Of a DNA stretch of 64,000 nucleotides, positions 37,185-47,232 are shown one piece after another; positions within the stretch are counted from its first letter, which is position 1, and every line of letters begins with the position of its first letter. The stretch is from the NCBI GenBank assembly GCA_036873135.1, contig JAPTYO010000007.1:21062763-21126762 (forward strand). Direction: 5' to 3'. The notes under the pieces were generated by a model that made no database searches, was not told the DNA's origin, and worked only from the letters and a program-made list of their open reading frames with translations. The stretch comes from Clarkia xantiana subsp. parviflora. Taxonomy: Eukaryota; Streptophyta; Magnoliopsida; Myrtales; Onagraceae. The translations under genes were made by a program, and so were the position numbers.

Positions 37185-38144
37185 ATGTCTCTCGTCGTCC
37201 TCACCTCGACTCCATCGACGACTCTGGTACTTCCCAAACTCTAATCTCTTTCCTAACCATCGCTTCTCTCCCTGCTGTGAGCTGAAATCAATCTGTTGAA
37301 TTTGGATTTGGCAGTGGAGGTCGAATCACGGTGGTCGGAGCAAAGTCGGGTTAGGTTTTACGGATTCTTTTGTGCGCTTGGCTCCGTGGAGAAATCAGAG
37401 ACTCTGTAGCAGCGCAAAGTTCGGTGCTCCGCGCAGAAATGGCGTTAGAGCGTTCTTCCCAAATCCTTCTGAAGACCCCGTTCTCAAAGAGGCGCTCAAG
37501 GTATCTTATCCCGTCCGCTGCTTTCTTGTAATATGTATATAGAATTTCATGAAGATGAAACGAAATTAGGAGCTCTGCTCAATACTAATGGAGTTCATGT
37601 TAGAGCCTAGAGGTGTTTGATTCGATGCTGTGCTGACTGATGCTTTATGAAATTATCATGGCCTCTTTATCGTCTGTCAGCTGAAATTTTTCTAATTCGA
37701 TCTTATTGGAACAAATTCTTTTCTCCTCTTTGTGATTGATCATTAGTTTTGATGAAAACGGAGCAAATTAAGGTAATCGAATGGAGAATATCAGAATGTC
37801 TAGAAATTGGAAATGGAGAAGGTCCTTTGTTTGCTTTTGTCATGAGATCTTCAGTTTTCTGATTTTACTTTTGAGATGGCATCTGAAAATGAAAACTGCA
37901 CGTAAATTATGACACAATTCAACAGAATCATGATTTATTTACCTTGATCTGTTTCATGAAACAGGAGCCAGTTGCTTTCCTGGGCGGGATCTTTGCAGGA
38001 ATCTTGAGGCTTGATCTCAATGAAGAACCATTGAAGGAATGGGTCACAAGAACTGTTGAAGCTTCAGGGACTACAGAGGAAGAACTCAATGCCAAAGGTT
38101 CTGAAGAAGCCGAGGAAGCTCCCCAAGAAATTGTAATTGAGTAA
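37185..38144 (+). CDS. UPF0426 chloroplast protein (At1g28150-like)
   Basis: Three exons join in frame: 37185-37226, 37315-37500 and 37965-38144 (135 residues, all GT-AG). Residues 1 to about 55 are rich in Ser, Thr and Arg and lack acidic residues early, like a chloroplast transit peptide. The mature part runs FFPNPSEDPVLKEALK, then FLGGIFAGILRLDLNEEPLK, then an acidic tail ending QEIVIE. I recognise this as the plant UPF0426 family, whose role is unknown. The short conserved hydrophobic stretch GGIFAGILRL is too short to call a membrane helix with confidence. The gene looks intact. Confidence 0.85.
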
Positions 38145-38537
38145 AGATTTCTTATAGCTTTAATTAATACTCTATCGCAGCCTTAAGTCAAATATTTACT
38201 TTGAAATGTGTATTCCCCGAATCAACTGAATCTTCGGTCTATACTGTTGAGTAATGATATGTTAAATTGAGATTTTGTGCCTCAGTTGACTAAAGAAGAC
38301 ATTCAGTGGTAGCTCTCACCAAATCAGGGGTACCAACTATCCCTTGTTCTTTGAGAAAATATTCATTGGTAGCTAAGTTAGCAAATTACATAGAAATGAT
38401 TGGTAAAGTGTAATTAGGAGTTGCATTGGTTATGAATGATATATCATATACTACGCCACATGATATATCACTCTTGTGACAAATCAAAATCTCAGGAGAT
38501 ACATACAGGTCGTATATTGTGCAAATCAAAAGATATA
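38145..38537. other. 3' flank of the UPF0426 gene
   Basis: AT-rich spacer with a near-palindromic AATGATATATCATATACTAC/CATGATATATCACTC pair near 38437-38472. No gene was found. Confidence 0.3.
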
Positions 38538-39069
38538 GGGTTAATAACTAAAAAACTGTCCAAGGTTTACCCTATGTTAAAATTAGGTGTCTGAAGTTTG
38601 AAATGTTAAAATGGACTGTCCCAAGTTTCATTTTTGTTGAAATTTGGTGTCTCGGTGTGATTACTTTAGAGAAGTCAATTCCGACGAAACCGTCTGTCAA
38701 ATTTGAGCTCTCATACACACTCATTCTCGTCATCTTGCCGGGACCGTCACCTAAAAAGTTGGTCACATCCGGGCAAGTAAATCTCGCTCTATTGTCCTTG
38801 GAAAATGGCTCTACACCACTCTTCTAGAAACTTTTTTTTTAATGTTCAATATTTAGGTGAAATTTGACGATTTTGTGAAAAGTAAAGAGTGATGGATTAT
38901 GAGTGGGTTGGTGGGTTGATGAAAATCATGGAATGAAGATGAAAAGACGCATAAAGACACCAAATTTCAACATAAATGAAACTTGGGACAGTCCATTTTA
39001 ACATTTCAAACCTCAGACACCTAATTTTAACATAGGGTAAACCTTGGACAGTTTTTTAGTTATTAACCC
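38538..39069. mobile_element. Mutator-like MITE, 532 bp, exact 9-bp duplication
   Basis: Begins GGGTTAATAAC and ends GTTATTAACCC. The 9-bp duplication aaagatata is exact (38529-38537 and 39070-39078). It is highly similar along its whole length to 3744-4277 and forms the same long hairpin. It lies between the convergent UPF0426 and GEM-like genes. Confidence 0.93.
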
Positions 39070-39197
39070 AAAGATATATTGTACAATGACAGAATGCAAC
39101 TTCACAAGCAAACACTACCAGAGAACTGCAGCGTGCAAATTGCACGCCAATCTTCATTTTGATCAATCACAAACAAATTCACACAAGACTCCCTATT

Positions 39198-40717
39198 CTA
39201 ACTTCTAATGAAACCATTCTTCGTATTACTTTCATTTAAACTTTCTTTGGCCATGGAAATAGCCTTTTCGAGGTTCTCCATTGCCTTCTCATACCTCAAG
39301 AATCCCATAAACCAGAAATCAAACCCGTCTTCAGTAACAATCTCTATGTACTTCTGTGCTGGTTTATTTACATTTTCGCTCTCGTTTGCAGTCTTTATCT
39401 TCCTTGTTGGAATCAAAACCTGCATTGAGGGGGTAAAGTGAGCCATCATTTCTAAGCATGATTTTGAGTATTCTCCTGAAGTTAATAATTACCTTGTAAG
39501 GTGCTTTAACAAGCTGACCCGAGGAGGAAGGAACAGCAATGGATCTTTCGCTACAGAAGGTAACTTTCTCAGTTGAGATGAAGAGTAGACCTGCTATAGG
39601 ACCGGTTGTGGTCGATAAATAGCACTGTGATGCTTTTAGCAGCTTCTCTCCTTCATTCATCCCAAAAACCTGCTTGAAAACGTTCTCCCTTCCACCTTCC
39701 TGAATGATCTTCGCTCCGAGCCTCAGCTTTCCTTTCACAGTTTCAGATAGCTTACTGCCCATTTTCACTGTAATTCACCCAAGCAATGAAGAAAGTAGAC
39801 GATATCATCAGCAAAAGAGCATCAAATCTGCGTTTCAATCATGAAACACACAATCAATTGGTGATTGAGTCTCTTGACATTGCAAAGAAAAGATGAAGGT
39901 AGTTACCATGGTCACGGATCCTGTATACAAAACTGCTTTTTCTCCCTAGTTTCTTTGTCTGTTCTGTTCCTGTCTTTGAATCTCCTTTATCTTCACTATC
40001 TGCATAGACACGATTAAAGAAATTGGGTTTCCAAGCTTTATTTGGTGAAAACACCTAATGTTTAGCATGTGATAAATCAAGAATAGCAACAATAACTTGA
40101 ATATGATTGCTGTGAAGTTTCTAGGGGGTTCGGGCTCCATCTTTATTCAATTCAATCAATCATCACGGTCAAATTGCCGATAACGAAAACCGATATACAG
40201 AAGAGATATGGACTTGAATTGAGGCACTTAAATCTTGAATCTAAGAACTCCCTAGGTGAAAAAAGATCAGTTATGTGTTTATTAAATCTCACAGGCATTT
40301 CAAATTCAGCATTCGCTTCCTTCATCAATCTTCAACTCGAAAGATGGAAGATACATCTAGTTAGCAGAACATTGTAAATTACTTGAGCATAATTATTAAT
40401 TTCAGCATGATACTCTTCGGTGTGCAACAGAAGGAAATTAGACTTGAGTGAGGCGTTTCGTCGAACACAAAGCAGATATCCATAACGAGTTCCAAAAGAC
40501 GACACATTAAGTAACAATTGCAGCAGAATGAGGGACAGAAATGCTTACTGGAGGCGGAGATAGGAGATCCGTAATCATCATTATCGTCGTCAGAGGAAGA
40601 AGATGGAGTCTGGGTGAAGCTGACGTTCTCGGAGTTGGAGGAAGCTCTCTCCGGCGTAGTCTCGTATGACTTCATCAATGGACTGGCAATGAATTTTTCA
40701 TCAATCTGTTCCTTCAT
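39198..40717 (-). CDS. GEM-like protein with a GRAM domain
   Basis: Four minus-strand exons join in frame: 40717-40549, 39999-39907, 39767-39493 and 39419-39198 (252 residues, all GT-AG). The N-terminus is Ser/Asp-rich and disordered-looking (SSSSDDDNDDYGSP). Residues about 75-105 contain SFVYRIRDHVKMGSKLSE, the usual lead-in of GEM-like proteins. The GRAM domain follows (about 118-220, with KASQCYLSTTTGPIAGLLF and FCSERSIAV), then a C-terminal helix (FLRYEKAMENLEKAISMA). GRAM domains bind phosphoinositides or membranes. GEM-like members are linked to hormone responses and epidermal patterning, and the role of this one is not known. The start was set at 40717 because upstream in-frame codons lack an ATG. 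Confidence 0.9.
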
Positions 40718-42732
40718 CTTCTGCCTTTGGACAACAGTAAAATTGTATATGACTCTTCGCAGAAGAAGAAGAGACTCTCCTGGTCCTGGCAAGCGAAGAT
40801 GGGGAGTGGTTGGAATTTAAGAGCTGGACACTCACACTGTGTTCTCGAATCTCCATTATTTCGTTTAACGTTTATATAATCAGGAAATAATTCATTAATA
40901 AATTAAAATGATAGGTGGATTAAAATGATAGTTAGGTGGATTTAAAATGCTAACCAACTAATTAATTAAGACTTTTAAGCATAGAGGAAAATAAAAATAT
41001 ACCTGCCCAAAAAAAGAAGAATGAAGAAGTGCTAAGTAAGACATTTTCTATTAAAAACATATAAAACAAGTCATATGGTAGCATAGCATTCTAGTGTGTG
41101 ACTCGTACTCTACTACTAAGAGTTTGTACATCTGTCTGGTGCACGCGTTTTACTAAATAAATATATAGTAAAAAAAGGTATTCACTATGTATCCTGATTC
41201 TGTTAACAAAAAATATTATTTGATAGTAAATGAAATAGTAATGCATCTAAAAAATTTGAAATTTGTATTTTTAAGTAATATATAAGAAAAACATTATTCA
41301 TAATACAAAATATAGGTCACTAATATCTGAATTAATTAATTTACAATTTCTTTCAAAGAATCGAAGCTTCTATATATTATTATTATTAGGAAAAGGGGAA
41401 GCAATTTCTTGTGAGTTCGCTTTATTGCTTGTAAATTTATGTACAGAAAGTGATTGCCCTTTTTATTTTTTCCACTTGGACCTTTCGCAGTCAATAAAGG
41501 AGGCTAGTTTTGGAGCTTGGAAGTTGGAACTGCGTATGCAATATTTACTTTCAACGTGAACAATAATAATATAATAGCATTCTCATCATGTTATTTTATT
41601 ATATGTAAGAAATGCACTTCTAAAACATTATTATTGTTTATTATTTATTAACGGGTGTTCTAAGTGCCAAAGCTGGGTACAATGCTCGTTCTTATCGTAT
41701 CATTATCAACCTATAAATAAAAAATAAATGATAAAGTGTAGCTGATATTGACTATTTTTACATTTTTAACATTCGGATGAGATATAAACTTGAGATTTTT
41801 AGTTAAAAAATATGAAATATTGAATCTTTGTTACTATAGTATTATTGGTTAGTGCTTGATCTGACAAGTCATGACAAGACAAATGTTTTATTTTATCTTG
41901 GGACCAAGGCAGCTGGTCTGGTCCAATGAGGCAATGACTCCAATCCGTTTAGTCGCTCTTTATTTTGTCCGCATTTGTAATGTATTGTAATGATTCAGCA
42001 TTTTATTATTAAATAGAGGTTAATAGTTCAAAAATGTAAAAATATTCATAGATCATACTTCATGAAAAAAAATCTACCAATATGATTATTGACACAACAG
42101 ACATACATAATTCTGACTGATCAACATATATAAAATACTTTCATAAAAAAAAACATATATAAAATACTATTATGATGACTTAATATTATTAGGGCATATT
42201 CCTTAAAAGATTTCTATCCCTTAGTATTATTATCATATATCCCTTTCATATAGTTATTTAAGAGATTTGATCCCGTGATATAAACTAAGATGTAATAGCT
42301 CTTAAATTTTACATCATAACTATAACTCTATAAGATTTTTTTTTTGTGGCCAGGCATAATTACAAGACTATTAGAAAGAAAAAAAATCGGTTTTTATGCT
42401 TTACAAGTATCATGTTTGTGATACTCTTTTTTTATATTTTTATATTGCACTAAAGGTGAACCAACCCATAGGGAAATTGATTTTATTAACAGTTTGATAC
42501 AAATATAAAGTGTATTTAAAATATTTCATACTTCTAAAGTTTTACCCATAGGAAAATTAAGTCCAATTAATAGTAAAAAAAACAAAAGCATGGTGCTCCA
42601 CAAACATGATAGAAAATTCAGACCAATCATGTATGTAATCTTATATATTATTAGTAGAAATGATCCACAATCTTGCCAAACTTGAGTTATTGATTGATAT
42701 TGGGTGCAAGTGACAAAATTGTGTAAACTTTG
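40718..42732. other. AT-rich intergenic region
   Basis: About 2 kb of AT-rich spacer without credible exons. Polymorphic-looking homopolymers occur, and gattaaaatgatag is doubled near 40905-40935. No terminal inverted repeats were recognised. Confidence 0.35.
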
Positions 42733-42810
42733 GGGTGCACTTGATAGCTCAGTTGGGGAAGATTACACAATGTGTTGAATTTGAAGGTTCGCACTGAAAC
42801 AGACTTGAAA
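42733..42810 (+). mobile_element. tRNA-like head, possible SINE
   Basis: GATAGCTCAGTTGGGG matches an RNA polymerase III A box very well, and GAAGGTTCGCACTG about 45 bases later resembles a B box. A full cloverleaf does not form, so this is a SINE or tRNA relic, not a tRNA gene. Confidence 0.4.
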
Positions 42811-43762
42811 CTTCTTTGGGACCCACAAAGAAAACCGACATCGCGGTGATGCTGTTGCTGGGTTAGGGCCCATTAAATGAATCGGAGTATTTTCATGATT
42901 GTTGCAGATTTGAATTCGGATTAGGGTTTCTCTTACCCTTATAATAATAAGTGTTAACCTTGTACGTTGCGTCTACTCCTAAATTCCACCTTCTCCAGGA
43001 AAGATTTGACTTGGAGCTCCGTCGGCTCAGGTGAGGGCTTCTGCTCCTTGTCTGGCTTACCTAATCGGATCAAAGTGTCTTCGTCTTTCTGGTTTCTTGT
43101 TAGTTCGTTGAATTCCACTGGATATGATTTGATTATTTCTTTGCGACGATTGTGGCTCGATTCCAGTTCTTTGTTTACCACGATATCCAGAAAAGGATCA
43201 GAACTTGTTTCCTTTTTGACAAATATCATCTCCTATCTGCTCGTCTTCGTAGACTGAAACCAATTGAACTGGTTAAAACTCGATTAGATACGATTTTCCG
43301 CTATTTCGAATTACAAATACGATTCCACGACGATTTCATTCAGACTTACGATATTAATACGATTTGACTAGGATTCATTGAGTAAAATTGGAGTCTCGGG
43401 AAAGTTATAGTATTAATTCGATTTTGATGACATTTGGTTGCATATTCAGCTGTATTTGTTCTTTGTTCGCGCTTAGAATTGTTATATTAGGCTTTTCGTT
43501 ATCATTTGTTTACCGAACTTCGTTTTTGAAGTCAGAGTTTGACATTGCTGCCTTATATGGTGTGTTGAAATGAGACAGAACCTATTGATTTTGTTTTTGT
43601 GCTATACTTAGCTTGATATTGCCCGTTTTAAGTTGTTTTTTGTATGGTTCGGGGATGTTATGTTTGAGCTGAGTTCTTATCCTTTTGTGTTTCTGATTGA
43701 AGTTTTCATTGTTCTGAAATTCTGATTGAACTAAGTAGGTTTGCACAGTGCAGTTGAAGAAT

Positions 43763-44518
43763 ATGGATCCACCACCAGAACCCGTCAGCTACTATTGTGG
43801 AGGTTTGTGCACTTATTTATAAGTTCGTAATTCTTCAATGTATTTAAGCAATTCTCATTATCACAAAGCAGAAAATGAAGCATTCTGGTGCCACCTTTTC
43901 TGCAAGTTCTGCAAATAAACGCATAGGAATCTTTTATGATGTGCAGATTGTGGATTTGAGAACACTTTGAAGCCTGGAGATGTGATACAGTGCAGGGAGT
44001 GCGGTTACCGTATCTTGTACAAGAAGCGCACTCGCCGAAGTAAGCCAGTAATCCATTTTTATTGCAATATTATTTTCTTGCTCATTGAATTCATTCTCAG
44101 CTTAGCCATCTCGCCATCTCATAAAATTACTTGATGTTCAGGTTCATAACTTATTAGAAGTAGGAGCATTTCAGTTGATTGAATCAGTTCCTGCTAAATA
44201 ATTTATCAAGCAGCTTCTGCTAAACTAGCTCCTAATTAAACGAGTATATGTCGCCGAACTCTCATGTATCATCTGCACAACAATTTTGAATTAGTGACAC
44301 ATATGGGTGGTTATAATTTTTTAGCTTTAGTATTGATATTTATGTTAGTTACTTTATCCTGAACCACTTTGACATTGTTCATTGTTTTATGTAGCTATTT
44401 CACACGTTTGCTCTCCATATTCACCTGTTTATGTGCAGAAATTACCTCATTGGTGCACCTTTAAAAACCTCTATTTCTCTTATTGTTTGTTGCAGTTGTT
44501 CAGTACGAAGCCCGTTAA
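43763..44518 (+). CDS. NRPB12: RPB12/RPABC4, zinc-ribbon subunit shared by nuclear RNA polymerases
   Basis: Three exons join in frame: 43763-43802, 43947-44039 and 44496-44518 (51 residues, all GT-AG). The zinc ribbon is Cys12-x2-Cys15 and Cys29-x2-Cys32 ([19 protein letters not shown]), followed by the basic KKRTRR stretch and the YEAR terminus. The size and sequence are those of RPB12/RPABC4, a small subunit common to polymerases I, II and III. A leader intron probably starts at 43031 (CTCAG|GTGAGG) and ends just before the start codon near 43753. The third exon encodes only seven residues. Confidence 0.95.
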
Positions 44519-44713
44519 GACAGATGTGGAGGAAAAAGGTTTGCAGTTGTTGGGACAGTTGGATTATGCTGGTTATGGTAATAACATGTTTGTAGAACAT
44601 ATGATGAACGTTTGAGAACTACTACTGTGTAATGCTTGCTACCTTAAAGTTTGAGTGTTGTAGTGAAGTTTAAGTGTGCAACATTGCCTATTTCACCCGC
44701 AGCGTGACATTAT

Positions 44714-46075
44714 TATTTAAGAACACAAGATGAGCTGAATAATGGCTCATGTTGACGGGAGAGGTCTGGATGTTCAAATGTTGATATTAAGAGTCTGAAT
44801 TATCATGTTTGTTATTTTTCGTCCAATTTTTCGGTTAAACTTAACAGAACCACGTGAAATGTCAGAATTATCCATTTGCAATTATTTTAACAATTTAGCT
44901 GTTTAATTAATGAAATATAAAATGTCTAAAATACCCCTGCCCAATAATTATGACCTTAAAGCCACCACGGCTCCGGCCACCCCGACTCCGGCGACCACCA
45001 CCCAACTCCGGCGACCGCCAGCACGGCTCCGATTGGGCCCAAATCAGAGCTACCGGCCCCGATTGGCCCGAATCGGAGCCAAAAAAGCTCATGTCGGATC
45101 CTTCTCTCAGTCACAGGTCTGATCCTTCAAAGTTCAAACCCTTCTCTCTCGTGCCATGGATTTGCCGCAATCAGACGAAGCCATCCCGGTGGTCCGAAGT
45201 TATGCGGACTTAGAGTAGTGCGAAAATGGAGGATACGGAGTTTCAAGCTGATCTGAGATGTCACCATTGTGCTGGTCCTCTCTCGAAGGCCATGGAAACT
45301 AGTGCTTGGACTGTATAACCATTTGTCAGGGACAGCTTCTCTATGATTGGTTCAGCTGTGGGTGGTACAGCAAGTGCATTTTATGGATTCAACCATGTTA
45401 TGCCACTGGTCAGGAAGTGGATAAAAGGGCCAATGGGGGTGCATTTCCTTATCGGAGCACCGCCGGTGATTGTATTCTCTTCAGCTTGTGCGGGTTTAGC
45501 AGGTGGTGCAGTTCCGGCAGTGGCACAACTCGCTTCCTCATCGTATAATGCTGTAGTGTCGACTCTATCACCTCCGGTGGCTTCATGTGATGATAAAGTG
45601 CACAAGTCAAGAACTTCATTTACTATGTAAAATAGATCACTTGCAGTGTTTTACAGTGATGCTGCGCCCTATAGATAGAACTGTATAAATGTTTGTTTGA
45701 ATCAAATTATGAGGTTTTGCTTTAGTGATTGAGCTCGTGGCTCCGATTGGGGCCGGTAGCTCCGATTTGGGCCCAATCGGAGCCGTGGTGGCGGTCGCCG
45801 GAGTTGGGTGGTGGTCGCCGGAGCCGGTGGAGCTTGCTGGAGCTATGGTGGCTTTAAGGGCATTTTCGTCTTTTAAGGTCAAACATGTGAGGGGCACACT
45901 ATTTTCGGTCACATTAGCATGTGACCAAATTCCGTTAGTTTTAACGGTAAAAATTGACGGAGACCTCTTATATCAACAAAGTTGAAAATTCAGACCTTTA
46001 ATATTATCATTTGAACATTCAGACATTTCCCGTCAACATGGGCCAAAATTCAAGCCCTTCCTGTGTTCTTAATCC
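44714..46075. mobile_element. Pack-MULE: Mutator-like element carrying a captured gene fragment
   Basis: The arms pair as inverted repeats (left TTAAGAACACA...CTCATGTTGACGGGAGAGG; right complement CCTTCCTGTGTTCTTAATCC). Just inside lie the same GC-rich words as in the elements at 14339 and 19705 (GGCTCCGATTGGGCCC, GCGACCACCACCC). Between the two half-cores, about 45090-45720, sits unrelated sequence of coding character. Related copies lack this insert, so it was acquired. A 9-bp duplication is not recognisable because the right flank is an (ATT)n tract. Confidence 0.8.
45156..45630 (+). pseudogene. Captured fragment of a small membrane-protein gene
   Basis: From 45226 one frame runs 134 codons to 45630, broken by a single stop (TAA, 45316-45318). 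Before the stop it holds CHHCAGPLSK. After it comes a hydrophobic region with two likely membrane helices (MIGSAVGGTASAFYGFN and FLIGAPPVIVFSSACAGLAG), then a Ser-rich tail. A short upstream segment beginning at the ATG at 45156 (MDLPQSDEAIPVV) is in a different frame. The Gly/Ala-rich helices look like a conserved small plant transmembrane protein of unknown function, but I cannot name it. Position inside a Mutator-like element and the stop codon argue against normal function. Confidence 0.65.
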
Positions 46076-46480
46076 TAATTATTATTATTATTATTATTGG
46101 CTTCTCGGCCTGTATCAATCGGGCGGGGTGGGTTTGGCAATACACCGGACCTCCTCGCGGGACAAACTCCTCTCATCCCCGCCATATTTATCTAGTAGGG
46201 TATCTAAAAAAATAAAAATCTCTTGATCACCACTTCGCGAGGGGCAAGGTTTATCAACTATTCTAAATCTTACTATTTTCAAATTTAAATTACAAATTTA
46301 ATTTACATAACAAGTTCAAGTGGTACCTTACATGTTTCATGATTACTTTTTTTTTTTTGCCAGTTCATGATTACTTTTTTTTTTGCCAGTTCATGATTAC
46401 TTAGTTGATTTTTGTTGTATACATAGTTTTTAAGTTGTGATTTTGAAGTACATAATGGACAATTTATATGTGAAAGAGGT
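46076..46480. other. Spacer between the Pack-MULE and the Tat element
   Basis: It starts with an (ATT)n tract (about 46079-46100), then GC-rich CGGGCGGGGTGGG words reminiscent of hAT arms near 46130, then AT-rich sequence with a doubled ttttgccagttcatgattactt (46359 and 46383). No gene is seen. Confidence 0.4.
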
Positions 46481-46523
46481 GAAACTTATCTTTTTCTTTT
46501 TTGTTCTAATAGGGTCTTATTAG
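46481..46523 (+). repeat. 43-bp direct repeat, left copy, abutting the Tat 5' LTR
   Basis: GAAACTTATC at 46481 to CTTATTAG at 46523 is repeated base for base at 56510-56552, on the other side of the Tat element. The next base outward differs. Confidence 0.95.
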
Positions 46524-47167
46524 TGATGGGCCCCGACTAAGGCCGTTAGGCCCCTTAACGATTGACAAACGGCGACTAGGCCCGTTGGGCTAGGAGCTGG
46601 GTTGCTGGAAGACTAAGGGCTCCGACAGACGGAGGCCCCGACAGGGAATAGCCCCGAGTGAGCATAGCTCGATAGGGTAAAGCCCCGAAGATATCGGACC
46701 GGGACGTGGTCGGTCCCGATATGGGAGTTGACACCACTCCCCGACACCGAATCCTCAATGATGCAACTTGGGAGTCTCCGATAATGATCGAGACTCGCCA
46801 GTAAGAGCACAATCCCGGAAATCTCGCTATGATTACAGTAGTGATATAGTGGGCGAGATATGTGGGATACGCATAACTGTACAGATACGTGGCGAGATAT
46901 ACGGCGAGATATGTGGGACGGTGGATCACAATCCAACCGCCTAATCAGGTAACTGGGATAGCCTTCCCCCTATAAAAGGAGGGAAGTTATCCCAAGTTAA
47001 GGTTACGTTTTTACACACATACATATACTGCTTGCTTGCCCTGTTGATCACCGTACTTACGTTAAGCATCGGAGAGGGATTCTGGGCCACCGCCCTCTAT
47101 TCCCCTTCTGATTGCGAGGAGCTAAGGAATCCGTCACCGTAACCGGAGCTCCTGCCGTGATCCAACA
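46524..47167 (+). repeat. 5' LTR of the Tat element (644 bp)
   Basis: Begins TGATGGGCCCC and ends GTGATCCAACA. A TATA box (CCCTATAAAAGGAGGG) at 46971-46977 marks the likely promoter. GGCGAGATATGTGGG-type words recur upstream of it. Confidence 0.95.
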
Positions 47168-47168
47168 T

Positions 47169-47186
47169 TGGCGCCGTCTGTGGGAA
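47169..47186 (+). promoter_or_regulatory. Primer-binding site
   Basis: TGGCGCCGTCTGTGGGAA directly follows the 5' LTR. TGGCGCC is the usual start of the tRNA-complementary site in Tat-type elements. Confidence 0.85.
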
Positions 47187-47232
47187 CGCAACAAAAAGCC
47201 AAAGTAAGTTTGCTTCCCTTTGACTCCATACC

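Noticed and set aside
40718..40792. Upstream extension of the GEM-like protein by 25 residues
   Set aside because: The frame is open but contains no ATG, so the start at 40717 is the first usable codon.
42733..42810. tRNA gene
   Set aside because: A-box and B-box words are good, but acceptor and anticodon stems do not pair. A SINE or relic is more likely.
46476..46523. Normal 5-bp target duplication for the Tat element
   Set aside because: The identity extends to 43 bp and the 3' LTR end is missing, so the usual model does not describe this junction.
46576..46936. Minus-strand frames of 107-117 codons, repeated at 55941-56288
   Set aside because: They lie inside the two LTRs and are duplicated only because the LTRs are.
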